A stretch of DNA of 64,000 nucleotides from Acanthosepion pharaonis (lineage: Eukaryota > Mollusca > Cephalopoda > Sepiida > Sepiidae): contig CAHIKZ030005577.1 of the NCBI GenBank assembly GCA_903632075.3, positions 620,001 to 684,000 of the forward strand. Direction: 5' to 3'. The position numbers were made by a program, and so were the translations under genes. The notes under the pieces are model-generated. The model was not told where the DNA came from. It saw nothing but the letters and a program-made list of their open reading frames with translations, and did no database searches. This document shows, piece after piece, positions 1 to 11,519 of this stretch (its first letter is position 1; the number at the start of each line of letters is the position of its first letter).

Positions 1-954
1 ACTCGTCTTGACCTTGCGGTCAGACGTTAAAGAACATTTCCAACATACACGTACGTACGAACACTCACTACGAACACACATACGAACGTTCACACACACA
101 TATATATATGCTCACACAACCACAGTGTTAATTGTCTATGTGCTTTGTAAATGTTTTGTTTAATACATATATTTGTTTATATATATCGGTCTTGTTTGTT
201 TGTCTTTCTTATCTTATGGTTGGATTTAATCCAAGCCCAACATTCTAATGTATCTTGACCTTCATTTAGCAGGAAATATAAACACACGTGTTTTCTTTAC
301 ATTTACCCCACCCGGTCCTCTACACACTTCTTTTATTAATTTACTTCTCCACATTTTATGTAAAAAAGAATAGGCTCGCTACTTTCTTTTTTTTTTCTTG
401 TTCTTGGCTCAACAGATAATTTCTGTGAAGACAAGGTTTTCATTGGTCCCAAAACAATTTCACATCGGCTCGCAAAACTATTTCCGTCTTTTTCCTCGGT
501 CCTTCGAATTTGAAGTGAGTGGATGAAGGAAGTTATTATTTCAGACTCACTACAGCCGATATTTAGATCCTGAACTGATATGTACAAGAGAGTTCTATTT
601 TTGTCGGGTACTTCACGATTTTATTGTATCCTCTTTTCTTGTAACAGAAATTCATATTAAATCGATCCAACCCTTAAGGAACATTTTCTAACAATGTTAC
701 GGTCATATATTCGATGTATTTCATATATAAAGAGTCTTTGTCTCCCATAAGACCCTACTTTATGTGAAGAGAACTTTAAGGGTGTTTTTTAAAGTTTGCA
801 CCAATACATAAACAAACCAACCATTTCATAATTAGGAAGTCATAGTATAGCAGCTTTGGGGTTAGAATGAACAATTGATTTACCTACGCCAAGAAGATTT
901 GTCGTTGTTAGCTCCTTAATCCTTCACCGGGGGTCTCTTCCCTAGTGTGGTGTT
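1..954. other. unassigned AT-rich flank
   Basis: No gene or repeat was recognised here. Positions 45-110 hold short acgt/acac/tata simple sequence. The rest is AT-rich single-copy-looking DNA with poly-pyrimidine runs and no long open frame that resembles a protein family. Confidence 0.4.
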
Positions 955-956
955 CA

Positions 957-1020
957 GGGCCGGCTCGAGGTACTGGTAATTCGGGCAATCCCCTAGGGCG
1001 CCATTAACGCTGAGGGCGGC
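957..1020 (+). mobile_element. possible DNA-transposon terminus
   Basis: A GC-rich island in AT-rich DNA begins CAGGGCCGGCTCGAGG and continues to CCTAGGGCGCC. This resembles the terminal repeats of many hAT-type DNA transposons. No matching inverted terminus was found nearby, so it would be a truncated end. The class is inferred from sequence style only. Confidence 0.3.
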
Positions 1021-1739
1021 ATCATACCGCTATGTCATGTGTTTGGGATCTTCCAAAACTAAAGCTTATAAAAACATATTTGAGGTCGTCCAAAGCTCAA
1101 TACAGATTAAATTCTTTGGCTATTTTGTCAATAGAAAATGATCTTGTAAAGATAGGTGTAAAAAGTGCCATGAAAAGTTTTACAGATCTAGGCTAGAAAA
1201 ATGTTTTAGGTAGGATAATGAATGTTTTCTTTAGCTTGTATTAAGTTATATATTGTAATAAACACGTTATTCTACATTATCAGTTTTTCTACTTCTCAAA
1301 ACGTTAAAAATTTATACTTGTAAGGACACCGAAGTTCAACTTGCTCTGGGCCGTCACCAGTGGTGTTAAAGTTACTGTTATCTTGCTTGAAGTTGATATT
1401 CATAATGTGACTCCGTTCAAAAACTAATGAAAGACGTTGTTTGAAAATCATCAAATACCAGAGCTAAAAGGAAAGTCTGGAGTTATTTTTATTTCATTTA
1501 AAAAACACATGAATGTGACTGAAGAAAAACTCTATTCAGGAAGATTAAGAAGAGTTTTCATGATGCTTTTTCGAATTAAGCCCAACTTTTTGGAAAGCAA
1601 CGAAGAAAAAATTAGTTAGTAACTTTTAATTTTAGGATAAAAAACAATTTTGGGTTTATTGAAATTAAGTTTAATGATTCCACTTTTAGTGTATATATCG
1701 TTACTTTCCTGGACAATGAAAAATTTTTTTTTTTTAAAT

Positions 1740-2450
1740 TCAGCTCTACCAAGCTTAATTATCTCCCTTGGCTTCCGCTCTTTAGAAAACATTTGCAACA
1801 ATCGTAAATGTAATAAATTTAATTTAACCAGAAAACATTTAGTTTATTGTAAACTTTTACAATTTTTACCCGTTTATTTAATGTTGTATTGTCCTAAAGA
1901 AAACAAAGTAGACGAAAGAAAACAGATAGAAGTAAGTATAGCGTCCATTTTAATTGTGTTTTTTACAAATAAAGAAAATACGTCATCTGTAGAAAGAAAG
2001 GATTTTTTTTCTTTTTTCGGACACTTTTTACTCAAGAAGCGGAAGATTTTAATATATTTATTTAGATATGCGAAAATATTTTATCCTCTATATTTGAATG
2101 TAAAAATTATTTACAATTAGTCAAAAATTAGTAATAGTTTATCATTTTTAAAATTTAAAGACATCTTTTTAAAATTTGATTATTTTTTTTATTCTTTCGT
2201 AATCACTCCAAATTTTATCTGATCTGATTTTTAAATTTTTATTTCATTTTGCAAAGATTACTTTTCATGTAATTTATAACATTGTATGCAAAGCTATTAT
2301 GATAAATTCTAATCATTCGATTAATAAACATAGATCTTTTTAGAGATTGATTTTTGTTTACAAAACGGTGTTAGGTCAATTATAGTTCCTAAACTATTTC
2401 TTTTCCTTGAATGCAAGCAATAAAATTTATTTTTCAACTAATATATCCTA
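1740..2450 (+). repeat. AT-rich interspersed repeat A, copy 1
   Basis: Motifs recur in the same order around 49100-49720 (+) and inverted around 34200-34720. They are a ttatctccc/tttatttccc block followed by tcttc or tctttag, then a ttgcattgtcc/ttgtattgtcc block with aaaacaaa, then a gttaggtcaattatagt/gttatctcaattatagt block. The 34-35 kb copy lies inside a foldback element, so this is probably an old DNA-transposon relative. An open frame at 1650-2120 is AT-rich with no recognisable domain and is probably not a gene. Confidence 0.45.
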
Positions 2451-3058
2451 ATCATTATGTATTACATATACATTATTTATATACAGTATATAAAGTTATA
2501 CATAGAAAATTTTGTCTGCGCTCTGTATATTTTTACAGAATAATGTCACAAAAGTAATAGCAAAAATTTTAATGATTAATGTCTCCACATTGGCTGTGGT
2601 TTAAATGAATAGAACAAAATGAAAAACTGCCCATATTTACCGGTGCAAGGACCTCCCCCACCCCCCGCCGAATCTATAATATGGGGCCCTTCAAAACTGT
2701 ACTACATTTCAATATGAATACAAATTTTATTGTAGCCAAATTATGTACAATAATGGATCATATGCAATATAGTTGAACAATTCAACTAGAAAAATTGAAA
2801 ATAAGTACAATGTATATAAATACAAATTTGAGACATATCATAATAGATCATTCCATCTTAAATAAATCAACAAAGTTTTGCATCAATTTTTAACATCGAC
2901 TTGAGATTTTTCTTGTTAAAAAGCTGAATACTTTTAGCACATTCTTCATTATGGATAAAAAAATAGTGAATTTTATATAGAGTTTATTTGAGATGAAAAA
3001 AAAAACCCCAGAATAATGTCAACATGCACAAACATTTTTCATCCTTAAATAGTCATTT
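2451..3058. other. unassigned AT-rich stretch
   Basis: No feature was recognised. A short C-rich tract (ccccca/cccccc) at about 2651-2670 stands out from the AT-rich surroundings. It contains no convincing coding frame. Confidence 0.4.
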
Positions 3059-3270
3059 GTGCTTATTTTAATTTCTAACGTACATAAATGTAGGTATGAA
3101 AAAGCCAATGTTGATAGTGAGGGTCACAAAGTACTGCTCAGGGCACCCAATCAGGCTCCCGTAGGTAGTATGCACCAGCCATGTTCACCAGTTTCTGCAA
3201 CAAAGAAGCATAGAAGTGGGGAAACAGGTTTGATTTGCTCTCTGTTTGTTAGCAATTCATTACTGTCTTC

Positions 3271-3507
3271 TTAATTCCTATGATGGAGAAAATAATAGTA
3301 TCTTGACCCTGTGGTACCTAGCCTTCTTAGCATTTCCTCTCTTTTTCTTCCCTTCTTCTTATCAACTCTGGCAGTCACAATGCTTGGTCTTAGCATTACA
3401 TCTCTTTTTCTTCCCTTTTTCTTATCAGCTCTGACAGTCCTAATGCTTGGTTTTAGTGTTACATCTTTTTTTCTTCCCTTCTTCTTCTTCTTAACTCTGG
3501 CAGTCAT
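3271..3507 (-). CDS. hypothetical basic repeat peptide (in-frame minisatellite)
   Basis: I do not recognise this 78-residue frame. The DNA carries about three copies of a 63-bp tandem repeat (about 3320-3510). Because 63 is divisible by three, the minus strand encodes a repeating 21-residue Lys/Arg-rich unit of the type KKKGRKRDVMLRPSIVTARVD, with the frame kept open across all copies. The composition would suit a nuclear or nucleic-acid-binding tail, but that is speculation. No splice sites, promoter or partner exon can be identified. It may equally be an intronic minisatellite whose open frame is a consequence of its period. Confidence 0.2.
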   Translation of the reverse strand: MTARVKKKKKGRKKDVTLKPSIRTVRADKKKGRKRDVMLRPSIVTARVDKKKGRKREEMLRRLGTTGSRYYYFLHHRN

Positions 3508-3529
3508 AATATTTCTGTCTGCTTAGCAT

Positions 3530-4069
3530 TCAAAGAAAGAATCCCCCTTCTACTAACTCATATCAATACTTTTGTTACCCACAATACACTAGTTTTCTCT
3601 TTGTTTGTAAAAATCTCTTTTCTTCACTTAGATTTCCTGCTAGCAATATAGTATGTGATATTCCTTCCTTTGTTTGTTCATACATCTATGAAAATTTAAA
3701 TACCTGTAAGTAATTAATGAATTAATCTTTACTTTAGATTTACTGTACATCTGAGATCAGTGAATTCCAGCCTAAATTTGTTTCTGTTATTTGAAACAAA
3801 AGAGAAGAAATAAAGAGGAACAGTATGGAAATATTATTTCTAAAGAGTAGATAAAATGATAATAGTTTTTCTCTGTACCATTTACTGTTTTCTTAATATT
3901 CTTGCAATTACAGAGAAAATGTATTTCTTTGTTTATTGCAAATAACCATGTCTGATCTCAAGAATGTAACAGCTAACTGAAGATTGTACCCTAAACGTTT
4001 TTTTTTTTATATATTTCATGTAAAAATAAATATATATGTAAAATGCAATTTTTTGTAAGGATTTTTTTA
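3530..4069. other. unassigned stretch
   Basis: AT-rich DNA without a recognised gene or repeat. A poly-T/TA run lies at about 4000-4035. Confidence 0.4.
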
Positions 4070-4830
4070 TCTGACATTATTTCTTATTACTATAAACATG
4101 ATTTTTAGACGGTACATGTGTTTGAGTTTTTACCCATGATTCTTATTTTATCAAAAACTGAAATTAATAACTACTGACCTAAATTGAGAAGTGCTATTAA
4201 AGAAAAAAAATTCTGCTTCCAACAGAAATTGAACATGCATCCCTTCCTTTTGTTTTATTTTTTAAACCTCCGGGAAACTACTACTTCAGCAGAAATGTGC
4301 CTCTACCACTTTGGTCACAGATCCAGACAGACAGGATAGTCAGAATTACCAGTTAAGGAAGGCACATTTTTCTCATTGGGACTTTTGCGAATTAATATCT
4401 GCTAGCATAAATTTTGTACCAAAAATATAAACAACAGTAATATTTTTTAATTTTTTTTTTTTATCCAGCATTATTTCTTAATACTATAAACATTATTTTT
4501 AGTGGTTAAACATATTGAGGCGTTACCTCTGTTTTCTCATTTTGCTAAAGAAAAATTCTGCCCCCAACAGAAATTGAAGTTGCAGCCCTTTTTTTACCTA
4601 TGAGAAACCACTTCTTAAGCCAAAGTGTGCCTCTACCAGTTTGGTCACAGATCCAGACTGACAGGATAATCAGAATTACTTGTTAAGGAAGGCACATTTT
4701 TCTTGTTGAGACTTCTATGAATTTATATCTGCTAGTTTCACTTTGGTAACCGAAACGTAATTTCTTGAAAGGATATTATATCCAACATTATTTCTTATTA
4801 CTATAAATGTAATTTCTTGTGGGTTGAGTT
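4070..4830 (-). repeat. tandem tRNA-like repeat, about 2.3 units
   Basis: Two units (about 4070-4450 and 4460-4780) and the start of a third share tttcttattactataaa, then ttctgc-ccaacagaaattgaa, then tttggtcacagatccagac and ggaaggcacatttttct. Read on the minus strand, each unit has a tRNA-like A box (ACCAAAGTGGTAGAGGC) followed by a B-box-like GTTCAATTTC. This suggests a tRNA-derived SINE or tRNA pseudogene that was later duplicated in tandem. The two units differ by scattered substitutions and small indels, so the duplication is old. Confidence 0.5.
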
Positions 4831-4956
4831 ATTACTCTTATTTTTTTTTTAATTAATTTCACTGTTTATTAATATAAAATGAAAACAAAACAGGGGTGAC
4901 AACTCATACACATGTACCCACCAAAATGATATTTATAGTAATAATAAATAATAAAT

Positions 4957-4957
4957 A

Positions 4958-5001
<44 letters not shown>

Positions 5002-5062
5002 TTACATACTGTCTACTAGAAATACAAACCTGAATTCACTTTATATATATATATATATATAT
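4957..5062. repeat. TA microsatellites
   Basis: Two runs of alternating TA (about 4967-4999 and 5045-5062) are separated by about 45 bp of unique sequence. They are preceded by imperfect AATA repeats at about 4940-4960. Confidence 0.9.
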
Positions 5063-5154
5063 AGAACTAAGTACATCTGGAATGAAGCTTTTGAGGGTCA
5101 GGGATATTTTGAAGCTTAGTGACAAACTTCACAGTTTTTTTGTTTTTTTTTTAT

Positions 5155-5253
5155 CATTTCACCCCAAGCAATTCACCCATCTACTTGTAGTCAAAATGAA
5201 GCAACTGCTCTCTATGTGTTGGTATCAATTAGCACCATTATTATTATTATTAT
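5155..5253 (+). repeat. direct repeat upstream of the first zinc-finger exon
   Basis: This block starts at tcaccccaagcaattcaccc and ends in (ATT)n. It recurs in the same orientation at 7502-7593, on the other side of the zinc-finger gene. The (ATT)n end suggests a SINE or LINE 3' tail. Confidence 0.6.
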
Positions 5254-5259
5254 TTTATA

Positions 5260-5770
5260 TACCTTTCTATTCAGATGAGTCTCCTTGTCTTGTTTGTCAT
5301 AGTTACAATATTTCAGCTGCTGACCAGTGTCTGTCATACTCAGTCACCTTGTTAGAATTTTGAATTAAACATTTTATCCAATCAACAAGTTGGGAAAATA
5401 ATTTTCTCGTTCTGCTTTACACTAACTACACCTGAACACAAGTAAACAATTTTTCTTGCTGATAAGAAAATGTAAATATAAAAGGTTATTCTTATATTTT
5501 TTTATTCAGTTTTCATTTTAAGGTCATTCTGTTAAATGTTAAATTCTTACCAATTTCCTCTTTTTTTTATATCAATAATGAGGTTTCAGTTTCTTTCTGA
5601 AAAATGTAACTTAAGCAAAAGGAAAAATTCTGTATTCTATTCTAATTTCAAATTTTTATCTCTGAACATGAACTACATGTTGCAATTCACGGCCATATAC
5701 AATGAGCTATTACAGTTTTATAATTATAAATAATCCACGAGTCGCCAGTTTTCTTTAATAATCCTTTTCT
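5260..5770. other. probable intron end upstream of the zinc-finger exon
   Basis: There is no feature except the acceptor at its right edge. By analogy with the two other paralogs, this should be the 3' end of the intron preceding the terminal exon. The upstream exon or exons and the promoter were not found in the window. Confidence 0.35.
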
Positions 5771-5986
5771 TTGTTCACAGATATCAATTGTAGTGGAGAT
5801 CAACAATTATCAAATTTGAAAACTCAAACCAAAGAGGAGAAAATGTATTCTTGTAATGTGTGTGAATTTACATACTAACAGTGTTGATGTTTAAATATTC
5901 ACATATAAACATAGAAAAGAGATAATCCTTCTTATGATAAACTCTGTACATGATCAATTTGACACAATTCACATTTTTAAGTACAC
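5771..5986 (+). other. splice acceptor and 5' part of the terminal zinc-finger exon
   Basis: A pyrimidine-rich tract runs into TTGTTCACAG at 5771-5780, and the exon begins ATATCAATTG. The same acceptor and exon start occur before the zinc-finger exon at 56656 and, as ATACCAATTG, at 24945 on the minus strand. Between here and the start codon at 5987 lies a ruined finger: CNVCEFTY followed by a stop at about 5874. The first one or two ancestral fingers are therefore probably now untranslated. Confidence 0.65.
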
Positions 5987-7291
5987 ATGCAAGCACACAC
6001 TGGAGAGAAACCATACACTAGTCAAGAGTGTAGGAAATTATTTTCTTGTCAAGTGTGTGGATCAGCATTTACAGCAAATTCGACTTTTAAAAAACACATG
6101 AGAATACATGCAGGAGATAAATCATTTTCTTGTCAAGTATGTGGATTAACATTTTCAGAAAATTCAAATTTAAAAAACCACATACAGATACACACAGGAG
6201 AGAAACCATTTTCTTGTGAAATGTGCACATCAACATTTTCAGAGAATTCTAGTTTAAGAACCCACATACGAATACATACAGGAAAAAAACCATATTCTTG
6301 TGAAGTGTGTGGATCGGCATTTTCAGCACGTTCCAGTTTAAAAAAACATATGAAAATACACACAGGAGAGAGACCCTTTTCTTGTCAAGTATGTGGATCA
6401 ACATTTTCAGAGAGGTCCAATTTAAAAAGTCACATGAGAATACATACTGGTGAGAAACCCTTTTCTTGTGAAGTATGTAGATCTGCATTTTCAGAGAAAT
6501 CCAGTTTAAAAAGTCACATGCGAACACACACAGGAGAGAAACCATTTTCATGTCAGGTGTGTGGATCAGCCTTTTCGGTTGGTTCCAGTTTAAAAAAACA
6601 CATGAGAATACATACAGGAGAGAAACCATTTTCTTGCCAAGTATGTGGGTCAGCTTTTTCACAGAGTTGTAGTTTAAAAAACCACATGCGAATACATACA
6701 GGGGAGAAACCATTTTCTTGTCAAGTCTGTGGATCAGCCTTTTCACAAAAGTCTCATTTAAAAAGTCATATGCGAATACACACTGGAGAAAAACCATTTT
6801 CATGTCAAGTTTGTGGATCAGCTTTTTCAGAGAGTTCCAGTTTAGAAAGCCACAAGAGAGTACACACAGGAGAGAAACCATTTACTTGTCAAGTGTGTGG
6901 ATTATCATTTTCTCAAAATTTCAGTGTTACAAAGCACATGAGAGTACATACAGGAGAAAAGCCATTTTCTTGTCAAGTCTGTGCATCAACTTTTTCAGTA
7001 AGATCACGTTTAAATAGTCACATGCGAATACACACAGGTGAGAAACCATATTCTTGTCAGGTGTGTGGATCAGCATTTTCAGAGAAGTCCAGTTTAAAAA
7101 GCCACATGCGAATACACACGGGAGAAAAACCATTTGCTTGTCAAGTATGTGATGCTGCATTTTCAGTAAGTTGTAGTTTAACAAAACATATGCGAGTACA
7201 CACAGGAGAGAAACCATTTTCTTGTCAAGTATGTGGATCAGCATTTTCACAGAGGTCAAATTTAAAATGCCATATGCGAATACACAGGTGA
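5987..7291 (+). CDS. C2H2 zinc-finger protein, 15 tandem fingers
   Basis: A 434-residue protein made almost wholly of Krueppel-type fingers. After a degenerate start (HTGEKPYTSQECRKLF, lacking the first Cys pair), fifteen fingers of the form C-X2-C-X12-H-X3-H are joined by TGEKPF/Y linkers, which are the hallmark of sequence-specific DNA binding. The consensus finger is SCQVCGSAFS...SLKSHMRIH. Helix positions -1, 2, 3 and 6 vary between fingers (ESNS, VSSK, QCSN, QSHS, VSRS and so on), so the array is predicted to read a long DNA site. No KRAB, BTB, SCAN or other effector domain is present in this exon. The start was chosen as the first Met in the open frame after upstream stops. A second exon 5' may supply the true N-terminus through the acceptor at 5780. 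Likely nuclear; the target is unknown. The reverse-strand open frames here are shadows of the repeat. Confidence 0.85.
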   Translation: MQAHTGEKPYTSQECRKLFSCQVCGSAFTANSTFKKHMRIHAGDKSFSCQVCGLTFSENSNLKNHIQIHTGEKPFSCEMCTSTFSENSSLRTHIRIHTGKKPYSCEVCGSAFSARSSLKKHMKIHTGERPFSCQVCGSTFSERSNLKSHMRIHTGEKPFSCEVCRSAFSEKSSLKSHMRTHTGEKPFSCQVCGSAFSVGSSLKKHMRIHTGEKPFSCQVCGSAFSQSCSLKNHMRIHTGEKPFSCQVCGSAFSQKSHLKSHMRIHTGEKPFSCQVCGSAFSESSSLESHKRVHTGEKPFTCQVCGLSFSQNFSVTKHMRVHTGEKPFSCQVCASTFSVRSRLNSHMRIHTGEKPYSCQVCGSAFSEKSSLKSHMRIHTGEKPFACQVCDAAFSVSCSLTKHMRVHTGEKPFSCQVCGSAFSQRSNLKCHMRIHR

Positions 7292-7400
7292 GATACCATA
7301 TTTTTGTCAAGTCTGTTGACCAGCATTTTTTGTGAGTTTCAAGTTAAAAATACTCATGCAAACACTGGAAAGTTACAGTTTAGAAATTAACATGAAATTC
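7292..7400 (+). pseudogene. decayed finger after the stop codon
   Basis: Finger-like sequence continues past the stop: dataset motifs include tgttgaccagcattttttg (GSAF-like) and actcatgcaaacactgg (HMQTH-like). Stops and indels interrupt it. The ancestral array was at least one finger longer. Confidence 0.5.
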
Positions 7401-7501
7401 CTCTTGAAGAATGCCTTGCAGTTGTAATAGTTATAGATCAATATTTTAGATTTAACTTTCAAATTTAAAATGATACTCATTCATCTTTTTTAAAAAAATC
7501 A

Positions 7502-7593
7502 ATTCACCCCAAGCAATTCACCCATCTATTTGTAATCAAAATGAAGTAACTACTCGCTATGTATTGGTATCAATTAGTACCATTATTATTATG
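7502..7593 (+). repeat. direct repeat downstream of the first zinc-finger exon
   Basis: Second copy of the block at 5155-5253, in the same orientation and also ending in ATT units. The two copies bracket the zinc-finger exon about 2.35 kb apart. Confidence 0.6.
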
Positions 7594-8080
7594 GACACAC
7601 TACAGAGAGAAATTTTTTAAGTTCATTCAAATAAAAAATAGACACACACTCAACGGTACTGTTTTTCAAGTAATATTCTGAAAAGGTTGTTTAAAATATA
7701 ATCAGCAATCATCTTTTATGTAATGTGTAGATCTTTATTAATAAAAAGGTTTTTTGTTTTTTTTTTTTTAACCAGGATTTGGAATAAAGAATTCCTTTCA
7801 GCTTATTATAAACAGTAAAAGAATGGACTGACCAAAAATATTTTGATGAATTGAAAGAATTTACTCATAATTTTAAAGTTACATTATTTCAAATTATCAT
7901 AAATTTGGAATTCTAAAACAAATGAAAATTTATAATGTTAAATAATAGACATTTCCCAGAAAATTGATAAATTTATTGTCAATATAGTGAGTGTATACTA
8001 TATTAGCAGATTTGGCAGATATCTCCTTTTTTTCTAGTAACTTAATGAATCATTTCCGGTCTGTTGACTGATCACACATC
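7594..8080. other. unassigned AT-rich stretch
   Basis: Likely 3' flank of the zinc-finger gene. AATAAA-like hexamers are present, but none could be tied to a transcript end. No other feature was recognised. Confidence 0.35.
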
Positions 8081-8765
8081 CATTGCCACAATTTTTAGCA
8101 AATTGCCCGCAGGCTTTGTTAGTCTTATGCTTTCTTCAAACAAAGCTTGTTAACATTCAGAGAAACATTTTTACTATCGTTATCAGTGGCTTTATCTCAT
8201 ATCCAAGAACTTCTTTGTTGATCATTTCCTTTATGATGATGGCATTGATGACTAAATTCACTGCCAACGTGTAGGTTCAGGAATAGAAGCTTCCTATTTC
8301 ACCAAAACCTGCTCCTGTCCTTTATTCCCTATTGCTGTTTGGCTTTGCAAGAGTTGGTTGAAGTTGAAAAAAAATCAGTGTAGAAGAAAGTGCTGATGGT
8401 ATGAATTTGTTTAAGGTGGACCTCAACTTTCCAAGAAGCGACCCAAACACTTTATTTCATGACCCTCTTCTGTGGCACAAATGGAATGAGACATTCAGAA
8501 TTCAGTTATGAAACTGCAATGGACTGTTGCTGACTTTATTGTAATTTCGAGTGACACCTTCTGTAGCATGTTCATCATGTATAGCCCTTTTCATCGACTG
8601 GTTCAACCATTCAGATCTGTTGTAATTGTCATCTGCTTGTTCCTCTGTTGGGTCTTTGTGGTTCGTCACTCTTAGTTTAGGTTCTTGTCTTCAGCCTTGC
8701 TACCAAGGGTGGCTCTACCAGGAGTTTAGAACTTCCAATGGCATCACTCTCAGAGTCATTGGACC
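8081..8765 (-). repeat. probable old retroelement or interspersed repeat fragment
   Basis: The base composition is more balanced than the flanks, and fragments of possible coding origin have no open frame. The segment ending tggctctaccaggagttt and atcactctcagagtcattgg looks like the untranslated part of a mollusc LINE, probably on the minus strand. No RT motif was found, so the class is a guess. Confidence 0.25.
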
Positions 8766-8825
8766 AAACATATTTTTACGAAATGTATTTATTTTTACAT
8801 AAAAATAAAATAATACCAAAACTAT

Positions 8826-8960
8826 TTTTGAGGTGTGTGGATCTCCTAGTTCACAAAAGCCAAATTTTATATAACATATACAAATACATGCTGAAAAGAA
8901 ACTATGTGTACAACACGGATATTTTACTGAAAGTATACTATCAAAAATCAAGCAATGAAT
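8826..8960 (+). pseudogene. decayed C2H2 finger
   Basis: Reads EVCGSPSSQKPNF, a stop, then HIQIHAEKKLCVQ. The arrangement matches EVCGSAFSQ...LxxHIQIHTGEKxF of the intact genes, with a stop and lost Zn ligands. It is a relic of another finger array. Confidence 0.55.
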
Positions 8961-11290
8961 GAAACATTAAAAAATATTTTTCTACTTCAGTTTTTCATTC
9001 AGAAATATTTTTCTTTTAAAAAAGAACAGCCTTTCAGCTCAATTTAAAGTGACTTTTTGTTCTTTTATTAATTTGTATTTCCTATGATTGAAGAGTTTAT
9101 CATTTTTTAGAAATATATCTAGAATACATATGTTGCCTGTCCAAAAACCTAAATATTTTCCCTCACACAGACAGATGTAGCCATCATTTAGATGCCGCAA
9201 CATAAACAGCACGCTGATGTAGTTTCAGTAAAATAACAAAACCAGCAAATCAGAATTAAGGATTCAATGTTGGCCAATGAAACGAAGATCAAGCATATAA
9301 AATTGTGTTCAAGATGATCCTATCTCTGCTGATATAAGCAGAGGAGAATCAGTATATAAACAGCAGTATAGCAACAAAGGAGAAGCAACCACATTGAGGG
9401 ACCAGGAACAACAACATCTATATGCCCACACTGGCACTGTAAAATTCCACTCGCTACTCCTGGACAAGGAATTTGATATGAGAACTAATGCTCCACCAGT
9501 TGATAATTGGATTTATTTGTAAGTACAAACTTTGTATACTAAACCAAATATGCTCCCAAAAAGCTTACATGTGTGATTTATGATTGGTGCTTGCCATTCA
9601 CACAATGAACCAGTTGCTCTGACAGAAACTCATCCTTTTTCTTTTCCACAGAAACAATGTTCTACCTAATAAATAGTTGTTATTGTTTATTCTATAAATT
9701 CATATTTGTGTTTATTCATGTTTTTGTAGTTAGAGACATTGGTGTCTTAGGGCCAACAAAACAAATTGTAGGTATCACACCCTCTACACATATGTCCACT
9801 GAATACTGGGACAATATTATGAGTTTGTGGATTTTAGAAGCAGGTGAAGATTCAGTAAAGTACAGAACTAAAGTATTTTTCTTTTTTTTAAGGTAAGTGA
9901 ATCAAATAAATTTTTTTTTAGTCACAAAGTGAAATGACAAGCAGAAGACATGACAAAGGAAATGGAATTGGGTTAACAAAAATAGATAATGTCAAAAAAA
10001 TAAACTTATGTGTTGTTTATACTAAAACATGTTAAATGTTGAGGAAATTAAGTCTGGATAGAGTTACAAGTGAATTTATGGGAAAATTTTTAGATTGATG
10101 TCCTAGAATAATTGTGCATATGTGAATATTAGGTTTTAATGACATAATAACATCCCCTTGTCACATTCTAGTTTTAGCCAGTAGGATGGACTGGTAGTAG
10201 ATAACAAACCCTCTTTTTGGACCATATGACAAGGTGAGCCAATAAGATTGAATTGCCTAAGGGTGGAGTTAATTCTGAAAATCTCTATATATTCAGGTAC
10301 ATTGTGGTAATAAAATCAGTTGTGGGGAGTGTGGCCAAGTTTGTGTGCTGGAAATGTCATTTACAGGGAGTAGTTGTCAGGTTGCAGTATCCAAAGCTGT
10401 TGCTATAAAAAAGCATCCAAAAATCCCCTAAGGCAAATCCTGTAATTCCTGAGAGAAATCAACTGTTGAATTCTCAAGCTTGACAATGACAAAAATTGCT
10501 TAAGTCAGATTCAGAAATTCACTGTTGAAAGAAAGTGCCCAACACTCAGACAAATAATGCTGCTGTTGACTCATTTGGTCCAAGGAAGAATCAAGCATGA
10601 AAATCTGCAATCTGTATTGCCACTTAAGATTAACAGCACCAAAAAGATTGCATTTCTCATAATAAAATTAAAATCTTCTTAATTGCTGTGAAGTGATTTG
10701 AGTCAATCATTTTGGTGAAATTAAGACTGGGTTATACGAATGCAGACTATTTATTTTGTGATTCTGTGAGCTGCCAATTGTGAGACTAGTTTGAGCCAGA
10801 GACATTATGACTGAGACAATGTGGTATCTCTTCATACTTAAATAATCATGATTTTGTATGCAGAGTTCCACAGTTTGAATTGGCTACCATGATAAGGCCG
10901 GACCAGAGTGTTCATGTTTCAGATTGGATTAGACAAATTAGTACCTCAGGATGTTATATCTCCTTCATTAATAATACTGATATTAAAACCAGCATATACT
11001 TTTGTATTTGAAAATGATAGAAGTGGAACTAAAAAAAAGATTTATTTAGTTTATGGAGATAGGGCTTTGAATTGTCAAACTTGTCAAAAGTGTATTGAAA
11101 AGTTTTTTCTTACCAGTTACTTTGAAAATGATCAAATCAAAACATGTCCTGAGAATCGTCAACATGCAGGATAGCCAACGAACATAAAATATTTATAGTA
11201 TTGAAAATCATGATATAAATGTATTGAAAAATCATGATATGAATGTAAGAGGAGATTGTAGGAAGTGAAGACTGAGGATAAGGAGGATAG
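8961..11290. other. unassigned intergenic region
   Basis: No gene of a known family was found. Short frames at 9657-9896 and 10908-11174 have no recognisable domain and biased AT-rich composition. About 10180-10350 has a promoter- or LTR-like flavour (tctatatatt then aataaaa) but no terminal repeats or target duplication were found. Confidence 0.35.
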
Positions 11291-11519
11291 ATAAAGATTG
11301 ACCCTTGACTTGAAAAGTTAAAATGGTAATGTTCCTGAATAATATTTGTAATGTTCCCAAATAATAGTTATCATGGTTGGAGAGTTCCTTTGGAGAATAG
11401 TTAGACACATAAAAAATGGGGTGACTCACACTCAAAATCATATGATGAATGAAATTAAAGAGAAATGTGCATTAGAAAGCAAAGTAAAAAAAAGATACTT
11501 TTTAAAAGTAACCCATTTA

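Noticed and set aside
1650..2120. 156-codon open frame
   Set aside because: Extremely AT-rich, overlaps an interspersed repeat with copies at 34 and 49 kb, no domain.
6133..7310. Long open frames on the minus strand opposite the zinc-finger exons (also 56926-58248 minus and 23910-24237 plus)
   Set aside because: They are shadows of the repeated finger DNA; their proteins are Leu/Met/Phe-rich repeats with the 84-bp finger period and no independent support.
9657..9896. 79-codon open frame with a hydrophobic start
   Set aside because: Short, AT-rich, no cleavage context, family or transcript signal.
10908..11174. 88-codon open frame with several Cys (CQTCQKC)
   Set aside because: No recognisable domain or conserved context; base composition like its flanks.
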